From Pseudocolwellia agarivorans (GTDB lineage Bacteria > Pseudomonadota > Gammaproteobacteria > Enterobacterales > Alteromonadaceae), in the NCBI RefSeq assembly GCF_002000085.1, contig NZ_MUZU01000013.1, positions 25,535 to 89,534 on the forward strand: a DNA stretch of 64,000 nt, read 5' to 3'. Below the pieces are notes generated by a model, which worked only from the letters and a program-made list of their open reading frames with translations, did not search any database and was not told the DNA's origin. A program made the translations under genes and the position numbers. Shown here one piece after another: positions 1 through 9,164 of this stretch. Every line of letters starts with the position of its first letter. The stretch's first letter is position 1.

Positions 1-1410
1 TAGTTGCTTACTTTGATGCAAGGTATATGGTTTATTACAGCGTTTGCATTCAGGGATCCAATGACATTCTTGGCAATTAATGGCTGGCGCGTAACCTCTG
101 CGGTTTAAAAATATTAATACTTGTTCGCCTCGAACAATGGTCTTTTTGATTTCACTTTTTAAAGTGTCAGATAAACCATGTTCCATTTGATGTTGAGCAA
201 TGTTGATTAAGTGAATTTTAGATGTACTACTATTACCCGCCCGATTGAGTAACTGATGGTAATGATATTTACCTGAAAGCGCATTATGTAAAGATTCCAA
301 GCTAGGTGTCGCACTGCCTAATATAATAGGAATGTTTAGCTGGCGAGCTCTTAAAATAGCCATGTCTCGAGCATTATATCTAAAGCTGTCTTGTTGCTTG
401 AACGAGCCGTCGTGTTCTTCATCAATAATAATCATACCGAGTTGATGCAAAGGGGTGAAAATAGCAGAGCGGGTGCCTATTACAATAGCTGAGCTACCAC
501 GTTGTGCTTCAAGCCATGTTTGTAATCTTTCATTATTATTTAGGCCAGAATGATGTAAACAAGTTGGCACATTAAAGCGTTGTTCAAAACGGTTAAGGGT
601 TTGTGGCGTTAAACCTATTTCAGGTACAAGTACAAGTACCTGTTTATTGGCTGCCAATATTGTTTCCATGGCTTGTAAGTAAACTTCGGTTTTACCACTA
701 CCTGTAATGCCATCAATTAAGTGACAAGAAAAACTCTCGTTGGTTTGTTCAATGGCTGACAATACAACAGCTTGCTCAGTAGACAAGGTAAGTTTGTTTT
801 CTTTATTTAATGAAGACTCAGCCCATTTAAATAGAGTGGGCTGTCGTTCTTTTGTCTCAATAAAACCTTTTGTTTCTAATGCAGTTAACTGCGACTTTGT
901 ATAACCTAAGGTACGTAACTCTGCCCATGTAATAGATAAGTGTTTATCAATTAACTGATATAAAGCATATTGTTTAGCCGCTTTAGTTTTTAGCTTTTCT
1001 AGCAAAGTACTATCGATGTTTTCAGCAGATACCCAAATGAGAGGAAGTGATACGTCAGGTTGTTTTACTTGTCGTAAAAGTACAGGTAGGGCTTGTTGTA
1101 AAACATCGCCGATAGGGTGGTGATAATAATCAGCACAGCGCTGTAAAAATTGTAATAGTGGCGCATCAAAATGAAAATTATCAACGACTCGGCTGGTAAT
1201 GTTCTTGAGCTTGTTCAGTGGTAATTCGGTTTGTTCGCTCACTGACAATACAACGCCAATCACTTGCCTTGGCCCAAAAGAAACCGCTACACGCTCACCA
1301 ATTTTAAGCGGTTTGTCTAATAAGTTAGGTGGAACAACATAAGTAAACAATTGTCGCAAAGGAACGGGAATAGCTATTTGTACAAAAAGAGGATTTCCTG
1401 ATTGCGTCAC
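1..1410 (-). CDS. priA: Primosomal protein N' PriA (partial, N-terminal 470 residues)
   Basis: PriA is the superfamily 2 DNA helicase that recognises stalled forks and reloads the replisome. Reading leftward from a GTG at 1410 gives an open frame that leaves the window after exactly 470 codons; family proteins are about 730 residues, so the C-terminal third is outside. The N-terminus has the 3'BD signature (IPVPLRQLFTYVVP), then Walker A DGITGSGKTEVY, the helicase box IIIDEEHD and GSATPSLES, and the start of the zinc-binding cysteines (CQECHWIPECKRC). An in-frame TAA lies one codon before the GTG, so GTG is the first possible start. No strong Shine-Dalgarno is visible. Divergent from rpmE, as in many gammaproteobacteria. 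Confidence 0.96.
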   Translation of the reverse strand, partial: MTQSGNPLFVQIAIPVPLRQLFTYVVPPNLLDKPLKIGERVAVSFGPRQVIGVVLSVSEQTELPLNKLKNITSRVVDNFHFDAPLLQFLQRCADYYHHPIGDVLQQALPVLLRQVKQPDVSLPLIWVSAENIDSTLLEKLKTKAAKQYALYQLIDKHLSITWAELRTLGYTKSQLTALETKGFIETKERQPTLFKWAESSLNKENKLTLSTEQAVVLSAIEQTNESFSCHLIDGITGSGKTEVYLQAMETILAANKQVLVLVPEIGLTPQTLNRFEQRFNVPTCLHHSGLNNNERLQTWLEAQRGSSAIVIGTRSAIFTPLHQLGMIIIDEEHDGSFKQQDSFRYNARDMAILRARQLNIPIILGSATPSLESLHNALSGKYHYHQLLNRAGNSSTSKIHLINIAQHQMEHGLSDTLKSEIKKTIVRGEQVLIFLNRRGYAPAINCQECHWIPECKRCNKPYTLHQSKQL

Positions 1411-1549
1411 TTGTTACAACTTATAAATGAATGATGACTTATTTTGACGTTTAAACGTTAACTTGCCAAGTTTGAAAACACGATAAAAGTGATTAAAGAT
1501 AAAATAAGTAAAAACTCATTAAATTTGGTGTTTTTTACGGCAATATATA

Positions 1550-1578
1550 TTGCTTAATAACATTAATTAAATTACTAT
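1550..1578 (+). promoter_or_regulatory. Sigma-70 promoter of rpmE
   Basis: TTGCTT at 1550-1555 and TACTAT at 1573-1578 are separated by 17 bp. They are followed by a GC-rich discriminator (GCGCCTCC), as usual for stringently controlled ribosomal-protein genes. The start of transcription would be near 1585-1588, leaving a leader of about 75-80 nt. Inference from motif match only. Confidence 0.55.
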
Positions 1579-1599
1579 GCGCCTCCAAATTATTTAACT

Positions 1600-1643
1600 C
1601 GTATGGTGCTTGGCAGCAATTTGACTGATCAAGTGGCGATACG
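1600..1643 (+). promoter_or_regulatory. Candidate L31 autoregulatory leader stem-loop
   Basis: CGTAT (1600-1604) pairs with ATACG (1639-1643), enclosing a second pairing of CTTG with CAAG, so the leader can fold into one long interrupted hairpin just upstream of the AGAGG ribosome site (1651-1655). L31 leaders that bind the protein are known in gammaproteobacteria. Assignment here is by position and fold only. Confidence 0.35.
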
Positions 1644-1663
1644 GCCTTACAGAGGTAACCCCC

Positions 1664-1876
1664 ATGAAAGACGGTATTCATCCTAATTATGCAGAGTTCA
1701 AGGCAACTTGTTCTTGTGGTAATGTTATTACAACTCGTTCAACAGTAGGTAAAGATCTTTACTTAGACGTATGTTCAGAGTGTCACCCATTCTACACTGG
1801 TAAGCAAAAAGCTGCTGAAACTGGTGGTCGTGTTGATAAATTCAACAAACGTTTTGGTGCTCTTTCTAAGAAGTAA
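1664..1876 (+). CDS. rpmE: 50S ribosomal protein L31, zinc-binding form
   Basis: Seventy residues, the normal length for bacterial L31, which bridges the ribosomal subunits. Cysteines at 16, 18, 37 and 40 (CSC and CSEC) form the zinc site of the C+ paralogue, so this is the zinc-storing version rather than the zinc-free YkgM type. Zur, which often controls the zinc-free paralogue, is encoded at 8721-9164 in the same window, but no zinc-free copy is seen here. A clear AGAGG site lies 8 bases before the ATG. Monocistronic, with its own promoter and terminator. Confidence 0.98.
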   Translation: MKDGIHPNYAEFKATCSCGNVITTRSTVGKDLYLDVCSECHPFYTGKQKAAETGGRVDKFNKRFGALSKK

Positions 1877-1902
1877 ATCTTCTTTAAAGATAACATTATT
1901 TG

Positions 1903-1928
1903 AAAAAAGCGCCTTGTGCGCTTTTTTT
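1903..1928 (+). terminator. Rho-independent terminator of rpmE
   Basis: AAAGCGC-cttgt-GCGCTTT hairpin followed by a T run, about 30 bases after the rpmE stop. Confidence 0.85.
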
Positions 1929-2071
1929 ATGTTCGCAATTTAAATTTAGCTTTTAAACAATAGGCTATATTTTCGTTAATGTTGGCTTTCTTTTATTCTT
2001 CTTTTTATCTATTTCTGCTACATTAGTCCCCATTCAATTTTACCCATTCCCTCATTCAGCAAGGTACGTAA

Positions 2072-3490
2072 ATGGCCGATCGTAAGCCCGATAAATTTTT
2101 TAAAGACAGAAAATTTAAAACTGATACTCAAATGGACGAGCTAAAGGTTCCACCCCATTCATTAGAAGCAGAGCAGTCTGTTTTAGGTGGTTTGTTACTA
2201 GACAATGATACTTGGGATAGAGTGAGCGAAAAGGTGGTTGCCGAAGATTTTTATAGCCGCTCTCACCGTATTGTTTTTGAATGTATTGCAGTGTTGATTG
2301 AGCTAGGCGAACCTGTAGATTTAATTACCCTGTCTGAAAGCTTAGAAAACGATCAAAAATTAGATGCTGCTGGCGGTTTTGTTTATCTTGCTGAAATGAT
2401 GAAAAACACGCCAAGTGCTGCCAACATTGTTGCTTACGCTGAAATTGTAAGAGAGCGGGCCGTAACACGTGAGATGATCAGCGTTGCCAATGAAATCGCT
2501 GAAGCTGGTTACGACACTCAAGGTCGTACAAGTGCGGATTTACTTGATTTTGCTGAAACCAAAGTATTTGCTATTGCTGAAAAAAGAACCAATAAATCGG
2601 AAGGTCCTGCATCACTTAACTCTGTGCTAGAGAAAACGGTAGACCGTATCGAGAAGCTATGTTCATCGCCAACGAATGGTGTTACTGGGGTTTCTACAGG
2701 TTTTGCAGATTTAGATAAAATGACTGCCGGTTTACAAAAATCAGATTTGATCATTATTGCGGCACGTCCATCTATGGGTAAAACAACCTTTGCGATGAAC
2801 TTAGCCGAAAATGCGGCTATGACATCAGACAAGCCTGCGCTTATATTTAGTTTAGAGATGCCGTCCGATCAAATTATGATGAGGATGTTGGCGTCTTTAG
2901 GTCGTATCGACCAAACTAAAATTCGTACAGGTCAATTACAAGATGAAGATTGGGCACGGCTTTCTTCTACCATGGGATTACTCATGGAAAAAGGTAAAAT
3001 GTACATTGATGACGCTGCAGGTTTAACACCTACTGAAGTTCGTTCAAGAGCAAGACGTATTCATCGTGATCACGGTGGTATTAGTATGATCATGATTGAT
3101 TACCTTCAGTTGATGCGCGCACCCCAATTTTCAGATAACCGTACTTTAGAAATAGCTGAAATTTCACGCTCGCTAAAAGCATTAGCTAAAGAATTACAGG
3201 TACCGGTTGTTGCACTATCTCAGCTAAACCGTAGTTTGGAGCAACGTTCAGATAAACGTCCAATTAACTCAGATTTACGTGAATCAGGTTCGATAGAGCA
3301 AGATGCCGATTTGATCATGTTTATTTATCGTGATGAGGTATATCACGACGACTCTGAATTTAAAGGCATGGCAGAAATTATTATTGGTAAGCAACGTAAC
3401 GGCCCAATTGGTCGTGTACCGTTGACTTTCCAAGGCCAATTCTCTCGTTTTGATAACTATGCGGGTTCTCATGTACTTGAAGAAGATTAA
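2072..3490 (+). CDS. dnaB: Replicative DNA helicase DnaB
   Basis: Hexameric 5'-3' helicase of the replication fork. At 472 residues it has the standard length. The N-terminal domain begins after a charged 24-residue leader (PPHSLEAEQSVLGGLL), followed by the RecA-like ATPase domain with Walker A (ARPSMGKTT, about residues 231-239), Walker B (IMIDYLQLM) and the arginine-rich C-terminal motif (QDADLIMFIYRDE). No intein interrupts the P-loop. alr follows 24 bp later, the usual dnaB-alr pair, so they are probably cotranscribed. Confidence 0.98.
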   Translation: MADRKPDKFFKDRKFKTDTQMDELKVPPHSLEAEQSVLGGLLLDNDTWDRVSEKVVAEDFYSRSHRIVFECIAVLIELGEPVDLITLSESLENDQKLDAAGGFVYLAEMMKNTPSAANIVAYAEIVRERAVTREMISVANEIAEAGYDTQGRTSADLLDFAETKVFAIAEKRTNKSEGPASLNSVLEKTVDRIEKLCSSPTNGVTGVSTGFADLDKMTAGLQKSDLIIIAARPSMGKTTFAMNLAENAAMTSDKPALIFSLEMPSDQIMMRMLASLGRIDQTKIRTGQLQDEDWARLSSTMGLLMEKGKMYIDDAAGLTPTEVRSRARRIHRDHGGISMIMIDYLQLMRAPQFSDNRTLEIAEISRSLKALAKELQVPVVALSQLNRSLEQRSDKRPINSDLRESGSIEQDADLIMFIYRDEVYHDDSEFKGMAEIIIGKQRNGPIGRVPLTFQGQFSRFDNYAGSHVLEED

Positions 3491-3514
3491 TCCTTTTTAC
3501 GTAGTCATTAGTTA

Positions 3515-4594
3515 ATGAGCATACGCACTGCAACGGCGATTATTGATTTTCAAGCACTCGCTAATAATTATCAAACCATAAAAGCCTATGCGCCGAACAG
3601 TAAAGTGTTGGCGGTACTAAAGGCTAATGCTTATGGTCACGGTTTAGAGCGAATTGCAAAAGCTTTACCACAAGCTGACGGCTTTGGTGTTGCGCGCATT
3701 GATGAAGCTATTGCATTACGTAAAGCAGGGATAGAGCAGCCAATTGTTTTATTGGAAGGTTTTTTTTCGCCAGATGAGGTTTATTTATTATCTGAATATA
3801 ACTTAGACACTATTATTCATAATACCCAGCAGCTTAAGGCTATTACTCAATCCAGCCTGGATACTCCTATTAAAGTTTGGTTGAAAATAGATACTGGCAT
3901 GCATCGATTAGGTATTTCTCCTAATGAAGTAACCACTTTTTATCAAACATTAGAGCACAGTAAAAATGTTCAAAAGGGCATTGTTTTAATCAGTCATTTA
4001 GGTTGTGCTGATGATATCCATGATCAAACAACGGTTGCTCAAGTTAACTTGTTTAATCAACTTAGCATATTAGGCACTGAATGCTCTTTAGCTAATTCTG
4101 CTGGGGTATGTGCTTGGCCTGAATCGCATTTTGATTGGGTTAGGCCTGGATTAATGTTATATGGTGTATCGCCAATGATAGCCTTGAGTGATGAAAAAAA
4201 AGCCCTACAGCCAGTTATGACATTAAAGTCGAGTATTATTTCTATTCGAAAAATAGCGAAAGGCGACTCTGTAGGTTACGGAAGTGCATGGACTAGTGAT
4301 CAATCCACCCATATTGCTGTTATTGCAATAGGCTATGGCGATGGTTACCCTCGTCATGCTGGAAATGGTACGCCTGTTCATGTAAACGGTAGAATAGTAC
4401 CTTTAGTGGGTAGGGTTTCTATGGATATGATCACGGTAGATTTAGGTGAAGACTTAAAAGATCAAGTTGGTGATGAAGCCACGTTATGGGGAGTTGATTT
4501 ACCTATTGAACAAGTTGCTAAATATGCGACTACAATACCTTACGAGCTTTTGTGTAATATTAGTAGAAGAGTACATATTAGCCTTAAAAAATAA
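3515..4594 (+). CDS. alr: Alanine racemase
   Basis: PLP-dependent racemase that makes D-alanine for peptidoglycan. 359 residues. Lys36 in VLKANAYGHG is the PLP-binding lysine; the second catalytic base lies in GYGSAW (about residue 255). PLP phosphate-binding and C-terminal beta-domain motifs (GYGDGYPR, GRVSMDMITVDL) are intact. The start ATG lies 24 bp after the dnaB stop with no clear terminator between, which supports a dnaB-alr operon. Chosen as the biosynthetic Alr because of the dnaB linkage. Confidence 0.97.
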   Translation: MSIRTATAIIDFQALANNYQTIKAYAPNSKVLAVLKANAYGHGLERIAKALPQADGFGVARIDEAIALRKAGIEQPIVLLEGFFSPDEVYLLSEYNLDTIIHNTQQLKAITQSSLDTPIKVWLKIDTGMHRLGISPNEVTTFYQTLEHSKNVQKGIVLISHLGCADDIHDQTTVAQVNLFNQLSILGTECSLANSAGVCAWPESHFDWVRPGLMLYGVSPMIALSDEKKALQPVMTLKSSIISIRKIAKGDSVGYGSAWTSDQSTHIAVIAIGYGDGYPRHAGNGTPVHVNGRIVPLVGRVSMDMITVDLGEDLKDQVGDEATLWGVDLPIEQVAKYATTIPYELLCNISRRVHISLKK

Positions 4595-4611
4595 TCATAC
4601 TACTCTTGTGT

Positions 4612-5031
4612 TTATTCTCCTTGAATAGTCGCTACTACCTCTCTAGAGCTTGCGTAGTTTCTGTGCTCGCCTAAATATATTCCTTGCCATATTCCCATGT
4701 TAAGTCTTCCAGCAGTAATAGGGATCGTAATGTTATTTCCTAGAAGGCTCGTTTTTATATGAGCAGGCATATCGTCGCTACCTTCATAAGTATGCTGATA
4801 GTACGGAGCATTTTCTGGCACCATTACATTAAAGTGTTTTTCCATATCTGATCGTACTGTTGGGTCGGCATTTTCGTTTAACGTTAAAGAAGCCGAGGAA
4901 TGTTTGATAAATAAATGCAGAACACCAATACTGATGGTCGAAATCTCAGGTAAGTGGGCAATAACTTCATCTGTAATTAAATGAAACCCACGTTTTCTTG
5001 CTTTTAATGAAAATTCAATTTGTTGCCACAT
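4612..5031 (-). CDS. YjbQ/UPF0047 family protein
   Basis: 139 residues, full length for the YjbQ (UPF0047) family. The conserved segments are visible: FIKHSSASLTLNENADPTVRSDME, HTYEGSDDMPAHIK and GTWQG-like MGIWQGIYLGEHR. Family members show weak thiamine-phosphate synthase activity in vitro; the in vivo role is not settled. Histidines of the fold (HSSAS, MPAHIK, EHR) that form the presumed metal or phosphate site are kept. Convergent with alr, only 17 bp apart, no terminator visible between. Confidence 0.9.
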   Translation of the reverse strand: MWQQIEFSLKARKRGFHLITDEVIAHLPEISTISIGVLHLFIKHSSASLTLNENADPTVRSDMEKHFNVMVPENAPYYQHTYEGSDDMPAHIKTSLLGNNITIPITAGRLNMGIWQGIYLGEHRNYASSREVVATIQGE

Positions 5032-5101
5032 AATATAAGACTCTTTGATATGCCAATTTATTAAGCTATAAAACAGCTGAAATTAGGTGAATTTTAGGTA
5101 T

Positions 5102-5126
5102 TAAAAAACCCCATTAAAAAATGAGG
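5102..5126 (-). terminator. Terminator of the cheX transcript
   Basis: On the minus strand CCTCATT (5126-5120) pairs with AATGGGG (5115-5109), followed by six T. It lies just after the cheX stop. Confidence 0.7.
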
Positions 5127-5145
5127 CTTTTGGGTTTAATAAAGG

Positions 5146-5610
5146 TTATTTATCGAAACTGAATTCTATAAAAGCTTTACCTAAAGGAGATGATAATGGG
5201 ATGATCACTATAGGTCCGTCAGCTTTATGGCTGATAGTGTGGTTTTTACCTGAAACAACAACGGGAGTCGCCATATCAAATTCAAAACCTTTTTCACTTA
5301 GCATGCGTTTAGCGCCACCAGTAACCATATTGGTTATTTCGCCTACCAAATCAGTAATTTCTTCATTGATTTCGTCAGGAGCCTCACCTACCATATTTTT
5401 CATAGTAGCTAGAGCTAATCCTGCTTGAAACGTGATTGAGAGAGAACCTTTAGTTTGCTCGCTCACCATGCCGATTAAACCTGAAACATCGCCCATAGCG
5501 ACTTCACTTTTTTTTAAAATTGGCTTCTCTGGTGTTAATTCCATTTGTGCCATTGTTGACATAACGTTAAGCATTGATGACAAAAACGGGTTGATAAACT
5601 CTACATTCAT
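5146..5610 (-). CDS. cheX: CheX-type chemotaxis phosphatase
   Basis: CheX proteins dephosphorylate CheY-P. From the ATG at 5610 the protein has 154 residues, the family's typical size. The phosphatase signature S/D-x3-E-x2-N is present as D87-LVG-E91-IT-N94. An upstream in-frame TTG (5622) would add four residues but has its SD too close; the ATG is preferred. The gene stands alone, with no cheA, cheY or fli genes nearby, so it acts on a response regulator encoded elsewhere. It may share a transcript with the DUF6702 gene upstream (77-bp gap). Confidence 0.85.
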   Translation of the reverse strand: MNVEFINPFLSSMLNVMSTMAQMELTPEKPILKKSEVAMGDVSGLIGMVSEQTKGSLSITFQAGLALATMKNMVGEAPDEINEEITDLVGEITNMVTGGAKRMLSEKGFEFDMATPVVVSGKNHTISHKADGPIVIIPLSSPLGKAFIEFSFDK

Positions 5611-5687
5611 GAATGTTTCCAAGGCCTTAATTAAATTCTCTAGTACTGATTTTGCATGGAAAACCTATAAATGTAAATCAGTACTTA

Positions 5688-6188
5688 CTATTTAATACCA
5701 TCAATTTTCGCGATTTTTTGTGAGGCGCTAAAAGTTAAACTTCCTTTTATTGTACTATCTTGAAAATTTAAAGTATTTATTTGTTTAGGGTAAGTATTAA
5801 CGAGTAAGTCATTTTTTACCAATAATCCCACTAAAAAATTTTCAAAAGGCACTTCTTGGTAAATAAATATATTGCCTCGTTTTACTTCAAGACCTACCCA
5901 GTTTAATTTAAGATCTTGATTTGAATAGTTTAAAGTGAAGTGTTCATCTATATATTCTTTAAGATAAAGCTCATATTGCTTATGTTCAGGAGAAAAATGT
6001 ATTTGTTTAATTTCTGCAATCGCATTTTCTAAATCATGAGCCGTAAATTGATGAATTATTTCAATTTTTTTAGAAGATTCATTTAAGGTTAAATCAGTAA
6101 TGCCAAAAAAGTAACTATGGGCAGCAGCATTAGCTGCTACTGCCCAAAATAGTAATATAGTGATTGATTTTAATAAACGATTAATCAT
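5688..6188 (-). CDS. Secreted DUF6702 family protein
   Basis: 166 residues with a clear signal peptide ending at ANA-AAHS, followed by a beta-rich domain (FFGITDLTLNESSKKIEIIHQFTAHDLE) that fits the DUF6702 family, often found next to M1 peptidases in Alteromonadales and Bacteroidetes. The mature start with His after the signal (AHSYFFG) is typical of the family. Function unknown. It starts 3 bp after the stop of the M1 peptidase gene, so the two are translationally close and probably act in the same envelope process. Confidence 0.75.
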   Translation of the reverse strand: MINRLLKSITILLFWAVAANAAAHSYFFGITDLTLNESSKKIEIIHQFTAHDLENAIAEIKQIHFSPEHKQYELYLKEYIDEHFTLNYSNQDLKLNWVGLEVKRGNIFIYQEVPFENFLVGLLVKNDLLVNTYPKQINTLNFQDSTIKGSLTFSASQKIAKIDGIK

Positions 6189-6191
6189 TAT

Positions 6192-8552
6192 TTATTTGTC
6201 ATCACCTGATTCTTTTTCGTCATCATCTAAAGATTTTAGCTCTTTATTATAATCACGCATCATGTCATCTTTTTTACGTTTATATAATTCAAAACGAGAT
6301 TTAATTGGACGAGCAGGCCAGTAATTATTATTTACATTGACGTCTGCAGTTTCCCAGTTAGGATCAACAGCAATAGCTGTTATTTCTTTATCTCTAATAA
6401 GTAACTTTGAAACTTTACTTGTGTTTTTACGCCAAATTTCAGCAGGAATTTTAATATTTTCTTTGCTGTTATCAGCATAAGTGACTTCTAATAATATTGG
6501 CATAACTAAACCGCCAACATTATTAAAATCAATAATGTAGAAGTTACTTTTATTCGTTAATAAAGCTTTTTCCCAATCTTCTAATTTTTTATTAGCGCTA
6601 TTATATTTATTACGATCAGCATTAGTCGCCGTAAACTTATCATGTTCGTTATAAAAATCTAATAGCTCAGGTTTGTCTTGAGTACGTAACCACTGACCTT
6701 TATTACGAAGGTTTGAGATAAACTCAGGCTTTTCGTTTTCTAATGCACGTTCCCATGCTTCTTCAGTATCTGGATTTTGGCTATCTGGACGGTATAAATG
6801 AATATCACCTAAAGCAATATCAACATGATCTGTAGTGTAAAACCAACCACGCCAGAACCAATCTAAATCTACAGCTGAAGCATCTTCCATTGTTCTAAAG
6901 AAGTCCGCTGGAGTAGGACGTTTAAACTTCCAACGCTGAGCATACTCTCTAAATGCAAAATCAAATAGTTCACGGCCCATAATCGTTTCACGTAGTATAT
7001 TTAATGCTGTAGCTGGTTTCCCGTAAGCATTATTACCAAACTGTAAAATAGACTCTGAGTTTGTCATGATAGGGACTTGGTTGTTACTTTTCATATATTC
7101 AGTAATATCAGCAGCGTGACCGCGACGAGAAGGATAATTTTCTTCCCATGATTGTTCTGCTAAAAACTGTACAAATGTGTTTAAACCTTCGTCCATCCAT
7201 GTCCATTGACGCTCGTCAGAGTTGATGATCATAGGGAAATAGTTATGGCCTACTTCATGAATAATTACACCTATTAGACCGTATTTGGTTCTACGTGAAT
7301 AAGTTTTTTCACCTGTTTTTTTATCAAGAGTTGGGCGTGGTCCATTGAAGGTTATCATTGGGTATTCCATGCCACCAACAGGCCCGTTTACTGAAATAGA
7401 TACAGGGTACGGGTAATCAAAAGTATATTTGTTGTATTGCTCCATTGTATGAATAATAGCTTCAGTAGAATATCTTTCCCATAATGGATTACCTTCATTT
7501 GGATAGAAAGACATAGCCATGGTGTCTGTACCACCTTTTTTATATCCTTGAGCATCCCAAATAAATTTACGGCTTGATGCAAATGCAAAATCTCTTACGT
7601 TTTCGGCTTTGAAATGCCAAGTTTTCTCTTTTGTAGATCGAGACTTTTCATTTTCTAAGGCTTCGTCTGGAGTTACAATTAAAACAGGTTTTTTAGCTTT
7701 TTTGGCTTTATCTAATCGTTGACGTTGTGTTTTAGTTAATACACTTTTAGGGTTTTGTAATTCACCCGTTGAAGCAACAATATGATCTGCGGGTACGGTA
7801 ATTTTTACATCATAATCACCAAATTCTAAAGTAAATTCGCCGTTACCTAAAAATTGCTTATTTTGCCAGCCGACAGCATCGTAATATGCTACAGCTCTTG
7901 GAAACCAGCTTGCCACTTCGTATAAGTAGTTATCGTCTTTTTTAAAATATTCATAACCAGAACGACCACCTAATACTTTTTGTTCTTGTAAAGCGTAGGT
8001 CCATTCAATATTGAATTCTATTTCAGCGCCTGTTCTTAGGGGCTTAGCTAGATCAATACGCATCATGGTACCGTTAATCGTATAAGGTAAGGCTTTATTG
8101 CTTTTATCGGTAACTTTTAAAATACGGTTTCCGCCATCAAACGTTTCTGTTTCAATGACATTTCGAAAACCACTGTAAGTTATTTTATCTGCAGGTGCGG
8201 TACGAGTTAGTTTAAAATCAGAGGCTCTTCCCATTCTATTTTGATCGAGTTGTAACCAAATATAGCGTAGGTTGTCGGGAGAATTATTTTTATAGTTTAA
8301 CGTCTCACTACCCGTTAACTGCTGAGTTTTATCATCTAATTTGATTTCAATTTCGTAATCAACTTCTTGTTGCCAATATTTATGCCCAGGGGCACCTGAA
8401 GCTGTTCTATAGATGTTAGGAGTGGGTAGGATTTCTTCTAATTGACGAAATTTATCATCGTTAACTGTACTTTTTGCTAATGCAGTAGTTGATGTTGCTA
8501 TAGACAAACAAACTACTGCAGAGCTGAGTAAAAAATTGAGCGTATATTTCAT
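6192..8552 (-). CDS. M1 family metallopeptidase, exported
   Basis: Zinc aminopeptidase-like protein with HEVGH and the downstream glutamate exactly 18 residues later (WMDEG), the complete gluzincin M1 active site, at about residues 432-455. The GGMEYP exopeptidase motif lies ahead of it (GPVGGMEYPMITF). A signal peptide (LLSSAVVCLSIATSTTALA) places it in the periplasm or outside. ATG at 8552 follows GGGA at good spacing; an in-frame start six codons upstream has no SD. 786 residues. The acidic C-terminus ends in DDDEKESGDDK. Operon with DUF6702; no sign of a secretion-sorting tag. Confidence 0.92.
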   Translation of the reverse strand: MKYTLNFLLSSAVVCLSIATSTTALAKSTVNDDKFRQLEEILPTPNIYRTASGAPGHKYWQQEVDYEIEIKLDDKTQQLTGSETLNYKNNSPDNLRYIWLQLDQNRMGRASDFKLTRTAPADKITYSGFRNVIETETFDGGNRILKVTDKSNKALPYTINGTMMRIDLAKPLRTGAEIEFNIEWTYALQEQKVLGGRSGYEYFKKDDNYLYEVASWFPRAVAYYDAVGWQNKQFLGNGEFTLEFGDYDVKITVPADHIVASTGELQNPKSVLTKTQRQRLDKAKKAKKPVLIVTPDEALENEKSRSTKEKTWHFKAENVRDFAFASSRKFIWDAQGYKKGGTDTMAMSFYPNEGNPLWERYSTEAIIHTMEQYNKYTFDYPYPVSISVNGPVGGMEYPMITFNGPRPTLDKKTGEKTYSRRTKYGLIGVIIHEVGHNYFPMIINSDERQWTWMDEGLNTFVQFLAEQSWEENYPSRRGHAADITEYMKSNNQVPIMTNSESILQFGNNAYGKPATALNILRETIMGRELFDFAFREYAQRWKFKRPTPADFFRTMEDASAVDLDWFWRGWFYTTDHVDIALGDIHLYRPDSQNPDTEEAWERALENEKPEFISNLRNKGQWLRTQDKPELLDFYNEHDKFTATNADRNKYNSANKKLEDWEKALLTNKSNFYIIDFNNVGGLVMPILLEVTYADNSKENIKIPAEIWRKNTSKVSKLLIRDKEITAIAVDPNWETADVNVNNNYWPARPIKSRFELYKRKKDDMMRDYNKELKSLDDDEKESGDDK

Positions 8553-8720
8553 AATAATCCCATTATGCATTTTTAATATGTTTTTATTCTTTTAACTTTA
8601 TAACATAACTCGCTTCAGTCCGTTAAGGCGTAGCGATAAGTATGCGATAAGAATACCTAAAGATAAGATTAATAGCAGAACAATTATCAAATTAGTGTAG
8701 AACAGTGCTTAATTTGAGGA

Positions 8721-9164
8721 TTATTGGCATTTTTTACAGGTACCATGTGCTTCAACAATTTGATGGCTTATTGAAAATCCATGTGTGTCAGCCATTGTTC
8801 TTAGGGATGAATCTAAGTCATTCGATTGAATTTCTTCAACGTAACCACAGTTGTCACAAATCAATAATTGAACAGGATGACTACACTCACTAAAGTGATG
8901 GCACATAACAAATGAATTAATAGATTCAATTTTATGAACAAAACCTTGTTTACCCAAAAAGTCTAATGCTCTATATATAGTGGCGGGTTTCGCTGAAGCG
9001 TCTACTTTCTTCAATTGGTCTAATAGATCATAAGCCCCTATTGCACCATCATGTTGGGCAAGGATTTTAAATACTTGTTCACGTGCAGTAGTAAATCTAG
9101 CTCCGCGAGTTTGGCAAACGTGCTTCGCTTGTTCTAATAGTTTTTCAGTAAGCATATTTTTCAT
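8721..9164 (-). CDS. zur: Zinc uptake regulator Zur (Fur family)
   Basis: 147 residues of Fur-superfamily repressor. Winged-helix segment (RGARFTTAREQVFKILAQHDGAIGAYDLLD ... KPATIYRALDFLGKQGFVHKIES) matches Zur rather than Fur: the IGAYDLLD and YRALDFLxxQGFVHK pattern is Zur-like. Structural zinc cysteines are present (CDNCG and the C-terminal CKKC), and the regulatory histidine cluster CHHFSECSHP lies between. In its zinc-loaded form it would repress zinc import and zinc-free ribosomal paralogues. Neither class of target is in the window. Start could be Met1 or Met4. Confidence 0.88.
   Translation of the reverse strand: MKNMLTEKLLEQAKHVCQTRGARFTTAREQVFKILAQHDGAIGAYDLLDQLKKVDASAKPATIYRALDFLGKQGFVHKIESINSFVMCHHFSECSHPVQLLICDNCGYVEEIQSNDLDSSLRTMADTHGFSISHQIVEAHGTCKKCQ

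Noticed and set aside
1606..1625. TTGGCAGC-containing stretch as a sigma-54 promoter of rpmE
   Set aside because: No TTGC at the right distance after GG; a good sigma-70 promoter lies upstream.
8705..8893. Plus-strand frame of 62 codons
   Set aside because: Antisense to zur; its sequence is explained by the zur coding strand.
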